Origin: Arthrobacter globiformis
Lineage (GTDB): Bacteria; Actinomycetota; Actinomycetes; Actinomycetales; Micrococcaceae
Assembly: GCF_030817195.1 (NCBI RefSeq)
Contig: NZ_JAUSYZ010000001.1
Span: forward strand, 1,798,001-1,862,000
Reading direction: 5' to 3'
Length of the DNA: 64,000 nt
A model generated the notes under the pieces. That model had not been told where the DNA came from, did not search any database, and worked only from the letters and a program-made list of their open reading frames with translations. A program made the translations under genes and the position numbers. Every line of letters starts with the position of its first letter. Positions within the stretch are counted from its first letter, which is position 1. Positions 1 to 8,638 of this stretch are shown one piece after another.

Positions 1-55
1 CGGCAAGATCGAGGGAATTATGGGTTCCGGCGTCTGCGGTGCGGTCAGCAGTCAC
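1..55 (-). CDS. 5' end of an unidentified gene running out of the window
   Basis: Only the first 18 codons are inside the window. On the minus strand a strong Shine-Dalgarno AAGGAGGT lies five bases before a GTG at 55-53, and an open frame (VTADRTADAGTHNSLDLA) continues to the window edge. The residues are too few to name a family. The gene points away from the MFS transporter, so bases 56-335 form a divergent upstream region. I am fairly sure it is a real start because of the SD; the function is unknown. Confidence 0.6.
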   Translation of the reverse strand, partial: MTADRTADAGTHNSLDLA

Positions 56-285
56 GGTTTACCTCCTTGGGGATTGTTGTCCTTCCAAGGTAGAGATGGC
101 GCGTTTCGCAGACGGTCGCAGTTTGTTAACGTGCTGTGACATTTGCCTATCAGCCCGCTTCGGGCAGCGTTAGGCTGGTCGGACGGCCTCATGCTGAGAC
201 AACCAGGAAGGTCCGGATACTGGACCGCCTGTCCGTTGCGTGGACGGCGGGAACTAAGATTGAACTCTGTTTTATCCCTATGTTT

Positions 286-312
286 GGAGGGGCTTCCGCG
301 CGAGGCCCCTCC
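286..312. promoter_or_regulatory. hairpin in the leader of the MFS gene
   Basis: GGAGGGGCTTC (286-296) and GAGGCCCCTCC (302-312) form an 11-bp stem, with one G-U pair and a 5-nt loop, ending 23 bases before the MFS start codon. No U-run follows, so it is not a standard terminator; it could influence leader folding or translation. The rest of 56-335 holds no gene I can support. Confidence 0.4.
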
Positions 313-335
313 AGTTCTCATGAAAGCGTCCCCAC

Positions 336-1748
336 ATGTCATCGCCTGCTACGTCAACGGAACATGGCACCGCCAAACCGGTGAACTCCAAGGGCAAAGT
401 GATCTTTGCCAGCCTCATCGGAACGACGATCGAGTTCTATGACTTCTACATCTACGCCACTGCGTCGGTGCTGGTCTTCCCCCGGCTGTTCTTCCCCCAA
501 GCCACCGAAATCAACGCCCTCCTGAGCTCGTTCGCGATCTTCGGCGTTGCGTTCATCGCCCGGCCCATCGGCTCGGTCCTGTTCGGACACTTCGGCGACA
601 AGTTCGGCCGCAAGGGCACCCTGGTGGCCTCCCTCCTCACCATGGGCCTCGCCACCTTCCTCATCGGGCTGCTGCCCACCGCCACCGTCGCCGGCTGGGG
701 CATCCTGGCCCCGCTGCTGCTGGTGCTGCTGCGCTTCGCCCAGGGCCTGGCACTGGGCGGTGAGTGGTCCGGCGCGGCACTGCTGGCCACCGAGAACGCC
801 CCCAAGGGCAAGCGCGCCGTCTACGGGACGTTCCCGCAGCTCGGCGCCCCCATCGGCTTCATCCTGGCCAACCTGCTCTTCATCTGGTTCAACGCCGCCC
901 TCAGCCCCGAAGAATTCATCGCCTGGGGCTGGCGCGTTCCGTTCCTGCTCAGCGCGGTCCTGGTGATCGTGGGCCTCTACGTCCGGCTGAAGCTGGTGGA
1001 GAGTGTCTCCTTCCAGAAAGTCCTGAAGGAAGACAAGGTGGTCAAGGTCCCCTTCGCCGCCACCTTCAAGAGCCACTTGCGCCCGGTGCTGGCCGGAACC
1101 TTCATCATGCTGGCCACGTACGTGCTGTTCTACATCATGACCTCCTTCACCCTGACCTACGGCACCAAGCCCGCTTCCGTTGCGGCCGCACAGGCCGCCG
1201 CGGAGAAGGCAGGCAAGCCGATGTCGGCCGCCGAGGTGGCCAACTTCGTTCCCGGCCTGGGTGTTCCCCGCGGCGACTTCCTCTGGATGCTGATCCTCGG
1301 CGTCGTCTTCTTCGGCATCTTCACGCTCGTGTCCGGCCCGCTGGCCGAGAAGTGGGGCCGCCGCAAGTTCCTCATGGGCGTCACCGTAGGCATCTTCGTG
1401 TTCGGCGCGCTGTGGTTCACCATGTTCGGCCCTGGCCCCGGCGCGGCAATCGTGGGCCTCATTGTCGGCTTCACGCTGATGGGACTCACCTTCGGCCCGA
1501 TGGCCGCGATCCTGCCCGAGCTGTTCCCGTCCAACGTGCGCTACACCGGCTCGGCTGTCGCGTACAACCTCTCCAGCGTCATTGGCGCCGCTCCGGCATC
1601 GTTCATCGCCATTGCCCTGTGGCAGGCAGCCGGCGGCAGCACCTGGCTCGTCGGCGTGTACATGGCCGCGGCCGCCGTGCTGACGTTCATCGCGCTGTGG
1701 ATCACCCGCGAGACCAAGGACACGGACTACGAGAACAACGTGGCCTGA
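336..1748 (+). CDS. MFS transporter, metabolite:H+ symporter family
   Basis: A 470-residue integral membrane carrier of the metabolite:H+ symporter branch of the major facilitator superfamily (ShiA/ProP/KgtP relatives), expected to import an organic acid, shikimate-like compound or betaine with protons. After a short polar N-terminus comes the family signature around residues 27-43 (GTTIEFYDFYIYA), then about twelve membrane helices. The loop 2-3 motif GHFGDKFGRKGTL (near residue 87) and a second copy, EKWGRRKF, in the C-terminal half are visible. The loop with AAAQAAAEKAGKPMSAAE (about residues 283-300) is an Ala-rich insert between helices. The start codon has only a weak SD; a hairpin lies in its leader and a strong terminator follows the gene. 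The substrate cannot be read from sequence. Confidence 0.85.
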   Translation: MSSPATSTEHGTAKPVNSKGKVIFASLIGTTIEFYDFYIYATASVLVFPRLFFPQATEINALLSSFAIFGVAFIARPIGSVLFGHFGDKFGRKGTLVASLLTMGLATFLIGLLPTATVAGWGILAPLLLVLLRFAQGLALGGEWSGAALLATENAPKGKRAVYGTFPQLGAPIGFILANLLFIWFNAALSPEEFIAWGWRVPFLLSAVLVIVGLYVRLKLVESVSFQKVLKEDKVVKVPFAATFKSHLRPVLAGTFIMLATYVLFYIMTSFTLTYGTKPASVAAAQAAAEKAGKPMSAAEVANFVPGLGVPRGDFLWMLILGVVFFGIFTLVSGPLAEKWGRRKFLMGVTVGIFVFGALWFTMFGPGPGAAIVGLIVGFTLMGLTFGPMAAILPELFPSNVRYTGSAVAYNLSSVIGAAPASFIAIALWQAAGGSTWLVGVYMAAAAVLTFIALWITRETKDTDYENNVA

Positions 1749-1771
1749 TTTCCACGTGTAACTGCGGAAAC

Positions 1772-1806
1772 GAAAATGCCCGGTGTGGATCACACCGGGC
1801 ATTTTC
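1772..1806. terminator. bidirectional intrinsic terminator between MFS gene and accA3
   Basis: A perfect 16-bp inverted repeat (GAAAATGCCCGGTGTG and its complement) with a 3-nt loop. Its A/T-rich ends give a short U-run on both strands, so it can end the rightward MFS transcript and the leftward accA3 transcript. Confidence 0.85.
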
Positions 1807-1847
1807 ATGCGCTGTTCAGTCGTGGGTCGCCCCAGGCTTCGGACGCC

Positions 1848-3659
1848 TTAGTCTTCGATCGTTGCGATGACGGCGCCCGCCGCCACCGTCTGGCCGGCCG
1901 CGGCGGACAGGCCCGTGATGGTGCCGGCACGGTGTGCCGTGAGCGGCTGTTCCATCTTCATCGCCTCAAGTACGACGACGAGATCACCTTCGGCGACGAC
2001 GTCGCCGTCGGCCACGGCCACCTTAACAATCGTTCCCTGCATGGGGGACGTCAGGGCGTTGCCGCCCGCGGCGGCGGTGGCGCCGCCGGTGCGGCTGCGC
2101 TTCTTGGACTTGGCCGGCTTCGCGCCGGCGGCTGCGGCTCCGCCGAAGCCGAGGCTGGCGGGCAGCGCCACTTCCAGGCGCTTGCCGCCCACTTCCACCA
2201 CCACGGTGCGGCGCTCAGCGGCGTCCTCACCCTCCGGGACGGCGCCGTTGGGCGTCCACGCGGGAAGGTCGTTGACAAACTCGGTTTCGATCCAGCGGGT
2301 GTGGACGCTGAACGGGCCCTCGGCCGGCGCGAACGCCGGGTTGCTGACCACGGCCAGGTCGAAGGGAATAACGGTGGGAATGCCTTCCACCACCATCTCT
2401 TCGAGGGCGCGGCGGGCACGCTGCAGGGCCTGGGGGCGGTCCGCTCCGGTGACGATCAGCTTGGACAGCATCGAGTCGAAGTTGCCGCTGATGACGTCGC
2501 CTTCTTCGATGCCGGAGTCAATGCGGATGCCGGGGCCGGTGGGGTTCTTCAGTGTGCTCACGGTGCCGGGGGCGGGCATGAAGTTGCGGCCCGGATCCTC
2601 GCCGGTGATGCGGAACTCGAAGGAGTGGCCGCGGACTTCGGGGTCGTCGTAGCCCAGCTCTTCGCCGCAGGCCAGGCGGAACTGTTCGCGGACCAGGTCG
2701 ATGCCGGTGACTTCCTCGGAGACGCAGTGCTCCACCTGCAGGCGGGTGTTGACCTCAAGGAAGGAGATGGTGCCGTCCTGTCCGACGAGGAACTCGCAGG
2801 TTCCGGCGCCGAGGTAGCCGGCTTCCTTCAGGATGGCCTTGGATGATTCGTAGAGGCGCCGGTTCTGCTCCTCCGTCAGGAAGGGGGCCGGGGCCTCCTC
2901 CACGAGCTTCTGGTTGCGGCGCTGGAGTGAGCAGTCGCGGGTGGAGACGACCACCACGTTGCCGTGCGCGTCGGCGAGGCACTGGGTTTCGACATGCCGC
3001 GGGGAGTCGAGGAACCGCTCGATGAAGCACTCGCCGCGGCCGAAGGCTGCGGTGGCCTCGCGGACGGCGGAATCGAAGAGCTCGGGGATTTCCTCGCGGG
3101 TGCGGGCCACCTTGATGCCGCGGCCGCCGCCGCCGAACGCGGCCTTGATGGCCACGGGCAGGCCGAACTTGTCCACGAACTCGAGGATTTCTTCGGCGGA
3201 CGCAACGGGGTCGGCGGTGCCGGGCACCTGCGGGGCGCCCACCTTCTCGGCGATGTGGCGGGCCTGGACCTTGTCGCCCAGGGCGGAGATGGCTTCCGGC
3301 GACGGGCCGATCCAGGTGATGCCGGCGTCGATGACCTTGGCCGCGAACTGGGCATTCTCGGCCAGGAAGCCATAGCCGGGGTGGATGGCGTCGGCGCCGG
3401 ACTGGCGGGCCACCTCGATCAGCTTGTCCATCACGAGGTAGGACTCGGCGGCCGTGTTGCCGCCCAGGGCATATGCTTCGTCGGCGAGCCGGACGTGGAG
3501 GGCATCCCGGTCAGGGTCCGCGTAAACGGCGACGGAGGCGATGCCCTCGTCCCGGGCTGCACGGATGATGCGGACGGCGATCTCACCGCGGTTCGCGATC
3601 AGAACCTTGGTGAGTTTTGAATGCACTGGACCTGCGGACTGCTCCGGCTTTACTGACAA
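1848..3659 (-). CDS. accA3: acyl-CoA carboxylase alpha subunit (biotin carboxylase + BCCP)
   Basis: Biotinylated alpha subunit of an actinobacterial acyl-CoA (acetyl/propionyl) carboxylase, 603 residues. The N-terminal biotin carboxylase (about residues 15-460) begins with KVLIANRGEIAVR, carries the ATP-grasp Gly-rich loop (AAFGGGGRGIKVAR) and the EVNTRLQVEH active-site motif, and uses ATP and bicarbonate to carboxylate biotin. A Lys/Ala/Gly-rich linker leads to the C-terminal biotinyl domain with EAMKMEQP; the biotin-accepting lysine is K568. The TTG start has an AAGGAG SD six bases upstream and fits the family's N-terminus. The partner subunits accD and accE lie 10 kb away at 12957-14767, and the ligase birA at 15999. 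A palindrome resembling one upstream of accD lies about 90 bases upstream of this gene. Malonyl- and/or methylmalonyl-CoA is the likely product. Confidence 0.93.
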   Translation of the reverse strand: MSVKPEQSAGPVHSKLTKVLIANRGEIAVRIIRAARDEGIASVAVYADPDRDALHVRLADEAYALGGNTAAESYLVMDKLIEVARQSGADAIHPGYGFLAENAQFAAKVIDAGITWIGPSPEAISALGDKVQARHIAEKVGAPQVPGTADPVASAEEILEFVDKFGLPVAIKAAFGGGGRGIKVARTREEIPELFDSAVREATAAFGRGECFIERFLDSPRHVETQCLADAHGNVVVVSTRDCSLQRRNQKLVEEAPAPFLTEEQNRRLYESSKAILKEAGYLGAGTCEFLVGQDGTISFLEVNTRLQVEHCVSEEVTGIDLVREQFRLACGEELGYDDPEVRGHSFEFRITGEDPGRNFMPAPGTVSTLKNPTGPGIRIDSGIEEGDVISGNFDSMLSKLIVTGADRPQALQRARRALEEMVVEGIPTVIPFDLAVVSNPAFAPAEGPFSVHTRWIETEFVNDLPAWTPNGAVPEGEDAAERRTVVVEVGGKRLEVALPASLGFGGAAAAGAKPAKSKKRSRTGGATAAAGGNALTSPMQGTIVKVAVADGDVVAEGDLVVVLEAMKMEQPLTAHRAGTITGLSAAAGQTVAAGAVIATIED

Positions 3660-3701
3660 GGCGTCTCCTTCTTTCCTTCAGGGAGCCTAGCCTGATTTTG
3701 A

Positions 3702-3730
3702 GGATTCCGCTGATATTGCTGGCGGAATCC
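3702..3730. promoter_or_regulatory. inverted repeat in the maf-accA3 spacer
   Basis: GGATTCCGC (3702-3710) and GCGGAATCC (3722-3730) are perfect 9-bp arms around an 11-nt spacer, upstream of accA3. A possible -10, TAGGCT, reads on the minus strand at 3689-3684. The repeat could be an operator or a weak attenuating hairpin; no U-run follows it. Confidence 0.4.
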
Positions 3731-3750
3731 GCGTGTAAGAGGCCCGGTCT

Positions 3751-3767
3751 TTGTAGGGAAGCTACAA
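3751..3767. promoter_or_regulatory. palindrome TTGTAG-N5-CTACAA upstream of accA3
   Basis: Read towards accA3 the 17-mer is TTGTAGCTTCCCTACAA. Perfect 6-bp arms surround 5 bp, and it overlaps the maf stop codon. A closely similar 17-mer lies upstream of accD (14911-14927). I infer a shared operator for a lipid-metabolism regulator; which regulator is unknown. Confidence 0.45.
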
Positions 3768-4421
3768 CTCCCCGGAAATTGCCGAGTCGGGCAGGTCCTG
3801 CCAGAACTCGGTGATGCTCACGTTCGCCTGGGCCAGCAGGGAGCGCAGGGTCGATACCGACAACCCGACGACGGCGTGCGGGTCGCCGTCGACTTTCCGG
3901 ATGAAAGCGCCGCCCAGGCCGTCGATCGTGAAGGACCCGGCGCAGTGGAGCGGCTCGCCGGTGGCGATGTACGCGTCGATCTCCGCGAGCTGCATCTCCA
4001 TGAAGTGCACCTCCGCGGAGGCGACGCTGCCCAGCGTGGCGCCGGAGCCCCCGTCGTTGTCCGTGTCGCGGCAGTCCACCAGCCAGTGGCCGGTGTGCAG
4101 GACGCCGCTGCTGCCGCTCATCCGCAGCATCCGCTGCCGGGCCACGTCCACTGTGTACGGCTTGCCGTGCGACTCGCCGTCGAATTCAAAAACCGAATCG
4201 CAGCCGAGCACCAGGGCCCCTTCGGCCTCCGGCAGCGACGCGACGGCCTCGGCCTTGGCGCGGGCCAGGAGCAGGGCGGTGTCGTGCGGATCGGTAACGC
4301 CGTAGCGTTCCTGCACGGCATCCTCGTCGACGTCGGACACGAGGACCTCGTGTTCGATGCCGGCCTCAGTCAGGAGCTTGGTGCGGGCGGGGGACTGGGA
4401 GGCAAGAATGAGGCGGGTCAC
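3762..4421 (-). CDS. maf: Maf family nucleoside-triphosphate pyrophosphatase
   Basis: A 219-residue Maf/YhdE/YceF-type nucleotide pyrophosphatase, which hydrolyses non-canonical or dTTP/UTP-type nucleotides to monophosphates. The signature LASQSPARTKLL lies at residues 6-17, the catalytic acidic region in GCDSVFEFDG, and further family blocks in GKPYT and GSFTIDGLGG. I chose the GTG at 4421 because a TACGCT -10 box lies exactly six bases upstream (leaderless transcript) and the protein then begins VTRLILASQSPAR like its relatives. An ATG six codons earlier, at 4439, is an alternative. The gene starts 33 bases after mmpL ends and could also be read through from it. An internal stretch RDTDNDGGSGATLGSV (about residues 117-132) makes it slightly longer than typical Maf proteins. 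Confidence 0.88.
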   Translation of the reverse strand: MTRLILASQSPARTKLLTEAGIEHEVLVSDVDEDAVQERYGVTDPHDTALLLARAKAEAVASLPEAEGALVLGCDSVFEFDGESHGKPYTVDVARQRMLRMSGSSGVLHTGHWLVDCRDTDNDGGSGATLGSVASAEVHFMEMQLAEIDAYIATGEPLHCAGSFTIDGLGGAFIRKVDGDPHAVVGLSVSTLRSLLAQANVSITEFWQDLPDSAISGEL

Positions 4422-4453
4422 GGATCCAGCGTAATTCATCCTCCCGACACTGC

Positions 4454-7009
4454 TCAGCGCGCGGCGACCTCCGCGGGCTCGGCATCCGGCTCGGCGTCGG
4501 CCGCGGCGCCGGTCGCGCCCTCGTGCTTGCGGAGCTTCGCTCCTTCCACGTCGACGTCCGGCAGGATGCGGTCCAGCCAGCGCGGCAGCCACCACGCCTT
4601 CTCGCCGAGGAGGTACATGACCGCCGGAACGATCGTCATGCGCACCACGAAGGCGTCAACCAGCACGCCGAACGCCATCGCAAAGCCGAGCGGCCGGACC
4701 ATGTTCAGGTGCGAGAAGATGAAGCCCGCGAACACGCTGACCATGATGATCGCGGCGGCGGTGACCACCGCGGACGCGTGGCTGAAACCGGAGCGGACGG
4801 CGTGCTTCGCGGACTCGCCGTGCATGAAGGACTCACGCATGCCCGAGGCGATGAACACCTGGTAGTCCATGGCCAGCCCGAACAGCACGCCGATCAGGAT
4901 AATCGGCAGGAAGCTCAGCACGGCGCCGGGGTTGTCGACGCCGAACACCGCACCCAGCCAGCCCCACTGGTGGACCGCCACCACGGCGCCGAATGCGGCC
5001 GCAAGCGAAAGCAGGAAGCCGCCGGTCGCCAGCAGCGGCACCACGATCGAGCGGAACACCAGCAGCAGCAGGACCAGCGAGAGCCCCACCACGATGGCCA
5101 GGTACGACGGCAGGGCGTCGCCCAGCTTCGTGGAAACGTCAATGTTGCCTGCCGTCTGGCCGGTCAGGCCGATGCTGACGCCGGTGGAGTCCTCCATTTC
5201 GGCGCGTTCGGCGCGGATGTCGGAGACCACGTTGACGGTGCTGGCGCTTGCCGGCCCTTCCTTCGGGATGACCTGGAACACCGCCGTCCCGCGGTCCTCA
5301 CTCAGTGCCACCGGAATGGCGGCGGTGACGTTCTCGGTTTCGCCCAGGATGTCCGCGACGTCGAGCTGCTTGGCCTGTGCCTCGGTTTCACCCAGCCCGT
5401 CAGGGAGATCACCCACCACGATGATCGGTCCGGTCATGCCTTCGCCAAAGCTGCGCTTGGTGGCGTCATAGGCCTTGAAGGCCTGGGAATCGGCAGGTTC
5501 GGAGCCGCCGTCGGGCAGTGCGAGCCGCAGCTGGGCAGCGGGCAGGGCCACTATGCCCAGCGCCAGGACCCCGGCGAGAAGGGCCAGAACCGGGTGCCTG
5601 GTGAGGAGCCCGCCCCAGCCATGGCTGCTGCGGTGCTCGTCCTTGGCACGGTCCTCAGCCTCACGGTTGGGGTCGGCATTGTGCTGCTCGGCCTTGGCCC
5701 AGGCCCGCTTGGAGATCAGCTTCCTGCCCACGAGGGAGAGGATCGCCGGCGTCAGCGTCAGGGCGACCAAGACGGCTACCGCGACCGTCCCGGCCGCGGA
5801 CACGCCCATGACTCCCAGGAAGGGAAGCCCCGGTACGACCAGCGCGGCGAGGGCGATGATGACTGTCAGGCCGGCAAAGAGCACGGCGTTGCCTGAGGTT
5901 CCGGTGGCGAGAGCCACGGACTCTTCCGCGCCCACACCTGCCAGGAGCTGCCCGCGGTGGCGGTTGACGATGAACAGCGAGTAGTCAATGCCGACGGCGA
6001 GGCCCAGCATGAGGGCGAGCATCGGGGAAATGGAACTCATGTCAATAACGCTGCTCAGTGCCATGGTGGCGCCAACGCCCACCGCCACGCCGATCACAGC
6101 CATCAGCAGCGGCAGCCCGGCGGCGACAAGTGTGCCGAGCATGATGATCAGGACCAGTGCCGCCACGGCGACACCGATAATCTCGGCCACACCGAAGATT
6201 TCGGAGACGTCCTCGCTGATTTCCTTGCTGGGCAGAGCGGTTACCCCGGCTGAGGAGACTTCTTTCACGATGTCCTGGACTTCCTGGCGCACTTCGGGGT
6301 CCAGCCCGTTGATGGAGGTCTTGAACTGGACCTGCGCAATGGCCGCCTTGCCGTCCTCCGAGACGAAACGCATTCCCCGGGAAGCTTCGAACTGACGCGT
6401 GGCGAGTGCCAGCCTGGCGTTGCCGGCGTCCGCTTCCCTGGTGCCGGCGTCGAGCTTTTCCTGGCCGGCAGCCAGGGCGGCCTTCTGCTGGCCCAGCTGG
6501 GCTTCAATGGCCGACGCCGGAAGCCCGGCAGCGGTCATTTGCGCCTGGGCCGCGGCCAGCTGTTCCTTGCCGGCGGCCAGCTCGGCGGCGGCCTTTTCCA
6601 GTTCGGCCTTGCCCGCGGCCGCCTTGGCCTCGCCTGCGGCCAGATCTTTTGCCGCCTGGTCCAGCTGGGCCTGCGTGGCGAACGGGTCGACGGTTCCGCG
6701 GACGTCCGGGAGGGTCTCAAGCTTGGCCAGCGCGGCGGATACCGCGTCCTTGCCGGCCTGGCTGAACTGGGCGTCGTTTGTTTGGAAGACTACCCCGGCC
6801 GAGCCGCCGGAGGACGCCGGCAGCTCCTTCTGGAGCTTGTCGGCCATCTGCTGGGTTTCCGTGCCCGGAATCTGGAAGTTGTTGGACAGCGTGCCGTGGA
6901 ACGCTGCCGCTGCGCCGCCGGCTGCCAGCAGGATTGCCAGCCAGAGCGAGACGACGAGCCATCGGTGACGGTAGGAAAACTTGCCAAGGCGGTACAGGAG
7001 AAGTGCCAT
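4454..7009 (-). CDS. MMPL/RND family membrane transporter
   Basis: An 851-residue member of the MMPL branch of the RND superfamily, a proton-driven exporter of lipids, drugs or other hydrophobic compounds. It has the family's duplicated layout: helix 1 at about residues 10-33, a large external loop, five helices with GIDYSLFIVNRHR, a cytoplasmic stretch, then the second half with helix, loop and five helices, including FGLAMDYQVFIASGMRE. Within the first external loop, roughly residues 115-215, there is a long Ala/Glu/Lys/Gln-rich segment expected to form a helical hairpin or coiled coil. The ATG at 7009 follows the tetR stop codon by one base (TGACATG), so the two genes are translationally coupled and the regulator probably controls this pump. 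The frame is open further upstream, but that sequence belongs to tetR. Confidence 0.9.
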   Translation of the reverse strand: MALLLYRLGKFSYRHRWLVVSLWLAILLAAGGAAAAFHGTLSNNFQIPGTETQQMADKLQKELPASSGGSAGVVFQTNDAQFSQAGKDAVSAALAKLETLPDVRGTVDPFATQAQLDQAAKDLAAGEAKAAAGKAELEKAAAELAAGKEQLAAAQAQMTAAGLPASAIEAQLGQQKAALAAGQEKLDAGTREADAGNARLALATRQFEASRGMRFVSEDGKAAIAQVQFKTSINGLDPEVRQEVQDIVKEVSSAGVTALPSKEISEDVSEIFGVAEIIGVAVAALVLIIMLGTLVAAGLPLLMAVIGVAVGVGATMALSSVIDMSSISPMLALMLGLAVGIDYSLFIVNRHRGQLLAGVGAEESVALATGTSGNAVLFAGLTVIIALAALVVPGLPFLGVMGVSAAGTVAVAVLVALTLTPAILSLVGRKLISKRAWAKAEQHNADPNREAEDRAKDEHRSSHGWGGLLTRHPVLALLAGVLALGIVALPAAQLRLALPDGGSEPADSQAFKAYDATKRSFGEGMTGPIIVVGDLPDGLGETEAQAKQLDVADILGETENVTAAIPVALSEDRGTAVFQVIPKEGPASASTVNVVSDIRAERAEMEDSTGVSIGLTGQTAGNIDVSTKLGDALPSYLAIVVGLSLVLLLLVFRSIVVPLLATGGFLLSLAAAFGAVVAVHQWGWLGAVFGVDNPGAVLSFLPIILIGVLFGLAMDYQVFIASGMRESFMHGESAKHAVRSGFSHASAVVTAAAIIMVSVFAGFIFSHLNMVRPLGFAMAFGVLVDAFVVRMTIVPAVMYLLGEKAWWLPRWLDRILPDVDVEGAKLRKHEGATGAAADAEPDAEPAEVAAR

Positions 7010-7010
7010 G

Positions 7011-7802
7011 TCAGGACCGTTCTGCATTGCGGGTGGAGGGATTGGCGGAAGACTCAATCGACGGCGGACCCGGTGCCGGCCCGGCGAAACCGGATCCGAG
7101 GAGCCCCATCGAATCAATGAGCAACTGGCGGAGGATCGCCAGCGATCCGGGGGAGAGATCGGGTCCGCAGCGGCGGAACCACACGTCCATGGCAGCTTTG
7201 CCGCAGGAGACGACCGAACCTGCGAGGGCCCGGACGTAGAGTTCTTCCTGTTCAGTGCCGGGACCCTGCTCAGCGCCGGGGTCCTGTTCAGTGCCGGGAC
7301 CCTGTTTGGTCCGCGGAGACCGCTCGCGGGCCGCGGCAACGATCTGCTCGGTGCAGTGGTCCCATGCCTCAAGTTCGGAGCGCGCCATGAGCGGATTGCC
7401 CTGGGTCAGGCCGAACAGCTCAGCCAGCGGAGCCACGGTCATGGGATCGGCCAGTCCAATGAGGGCAGCGCGGGCGGACTCGAGGATGGGTTCGTCCGCG
7501 GGACGCTGGCGGAAGAGTTCGAGGGCGCTGTCCAGGAAGCCGTTGGTCACCGACGCGATGGCGGCCTCTGTGCTGCTGAAGTAATTGAAGAAGGTCCGGC
7601 GTGAGATGCCCGCCGTTTCGGCGATGTCCTCGACCGTGAAGTTGCCGGGGCCGTGCTGCCGCAGAAGAGCCAGCGTGGAGTCGGTAATAGACTGCCGGGT
7701 GGCAGCCTTGTTCAGCTCGCGCCGGGACATCGGTTCGCCGGCGTCGGCCGGGACCGAATCCGCCGAAGACGAAGGCGAGGACGAAGAAGTGGAAGTGGAC
7801 AC
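7011..7802 (-). CDS. TetR family transcriptional regulator of the MMPL exporter
   Basis: A 263-residue TetR-type repressor. The DNA-binding domain spans about residues 28-85, with the helix-turn-helix in FTVEDIAETAGISRRTFFNYF; the rest is the variable ligand domain. It lies one base before the MMPL gene. The GTG at 7802 is supported by TAGTGT six bases upstream, which predicts a leaderless mRNA, and a 14-nt palindrome abuts that promoter on its upstream side, suggesting autorepression. A Met at residue 25 (7730) is an alternative start that keeps the whole HTH; the first 24 residues are a Ser/Pro-rich tail. An in-frame 18-bp unit is repeated three times at 7251-7304, giving a QGPGTE/QDPGAE/QGPGTE stretch in the ligand domain. 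Confidence 0.87.
   Translation of the reverse strand: MSTSTSSSSPSSSADSVPADAGEPMSRRELNKAATRQSITDSTLALLRQHGPGNFTVEDIAETAGISRRTFFNYFSSTEAAIASVTNGFLDSALELFRQRPADEPILESARAALIGLADPMTVAPLAELFGLTQGNPLMARSELEAWDHCTEQIVAAARERSPRTKQGPGTEQDPGAEQGPGTEQEELYVRALAGSVVSCGKAAMDVWFRRCGPDLSPGSLAILRQLLIDSMGLLGSGFAGPAPGPPSIESSANPSTRNAERS
7251..7304. repeat. three 18-bp tandem repeats inside tetR
   Basis: Units 7251-7268, 7269-7286 and 7287-7304. The first and third are identical; the middle one differs at four positions. The unit length is a multiple of three, so the frame is kept. Confidence 0.85.
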
Positions 7803-7808
7803 TCAGTT

Positions 7809-7829
7809 ACACTACGTGCAAGTTTGCAC
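7809..7829 (-). promoter_or_regulatory. tetR promoter with adjacent operator palindrome
   Basis: On the minus strand TAGTGT (7814-7809) lies six bases before the GTG start. Immediately upstream, 7816-7829 is the perfect palindrome GTGCAAGTTTGCAC, in the -10/-35 spacer. This is the expected place for a TetR autorepressor site. Assignment is by position only. Confidence 0.55.
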
Positions 7830-7989
7830 TCTGCGCAACTATCCATTGAATACTTCGCAACTTTCGCGGCAGGATTCACAGCGTCTTCACAGCCGGACTA
7901 AAGCCGTTCTTGAGGAGGAGCGTGCATCCTGAGTCATAGCTGGCACGGCGGCAATGATGCCTCAAGGCCGGCGGATCGAGGAGCGGACC

Positions 7990-8565
7990 ATGGAGCGTTC
8001 AAAGAAAGTGGCTCTGGGACTGGGCGCGACCGCCCTGGCACTTGGCACCGGATTCACTGTCACCGGAATGGCAGCCACCACAACAGCCACTCCAACGCCT
8101 ACACCCACATCAAGCAGTCCATCCAGCGGTCCCGCTGACGGACCCCGTTTCGACGGCGGCCGGCACGGGCACGGGCACGGGCATGGACACGGACGCGGCC
8201 ACGGGGTCGTCAAAGCGGACGCCGCGGCGCTCGCGGCCAAGCTGGGCGTGGACCAGGCCAAGGTGGAGGACGCCCTGCGGGCCTACCGCCAGGCCAACCA
8301 TCCGCCCGGCCTCCATGCCGACGGCACCAAACCGGACAGGGCAGCGAAGGAAGCTGCACTGGCAGCATCGCTGGCCAAATCCCTGGGCATCGATGAAGCC
8401 AAGGTCAAGGCAGCACTCGAGGAACTCCGGACCCAGGCGCAGGCGGGTCGGGCGGCTGCCCTGAAGACCCGGCTCGATCAGGCCGTGAAGGACGGAACGC
8501 TCACCCAGGCCGAAGCCGACGCCGTGACGAAGGCCGTGGAAAAGGGCGTGATCGGCGGCCACTAG
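7990..8565 (+). CDS. secreted His/Gly-rich protein of unknown function
   Basis: A predicted exported protein of 191 residues. The start at 7990 follows GAGGAGCGGACC, a usable SD; an in-frame ATG 12 codons earlier lacks one. Residues 1-25 form a signal peptide (MERSKK, hydrophobic Ala/Leu/Gly core, then TGMA). A Thr/Pro/Ser linker follows, then a Gly-His-rich stretch (GRHGHGHGHGHGRGHG) that could bind transition metals. The C-terminal half contains two related helical units, LAAKLGVDQAKVEDALRAYR and LAKSLGIDEAKVKAALEELR, and ends LTQAEADAVTKAVEKGVIGGH. Such helical repeats recur in uncharacterised actinobacterial secreted proteins. It is divergent from tetR and shares that 187-bp intergenic region, so it may also respond to the repressor. 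No enzyme motif is visible. Confidence 0.75.
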   Translation: MERSKKVALGLGATALALGTGFTVTGMAATTTATPTPTPTSSSPSSGPADGPRFDGGRHGHGHGHGHGRGHGVVKADAAALAAKLGVDQAKVEDALRAYRQANHPPGLHADGTKPDRAAKEAALAASLAKSLGIDEAKVKAALEELRTQAQAGRAAALKTRLDQAVKDGTLTQAEADAVTKAVEKGVIGGH

Positions 8566-8638
8566 GCCTGGTCAACGGGTCCGGAACCGCTGTGGTCCGG
8601 TCGCGCCTGTAGCCTGGTGACCCCCGCGGGCTGCCCTG

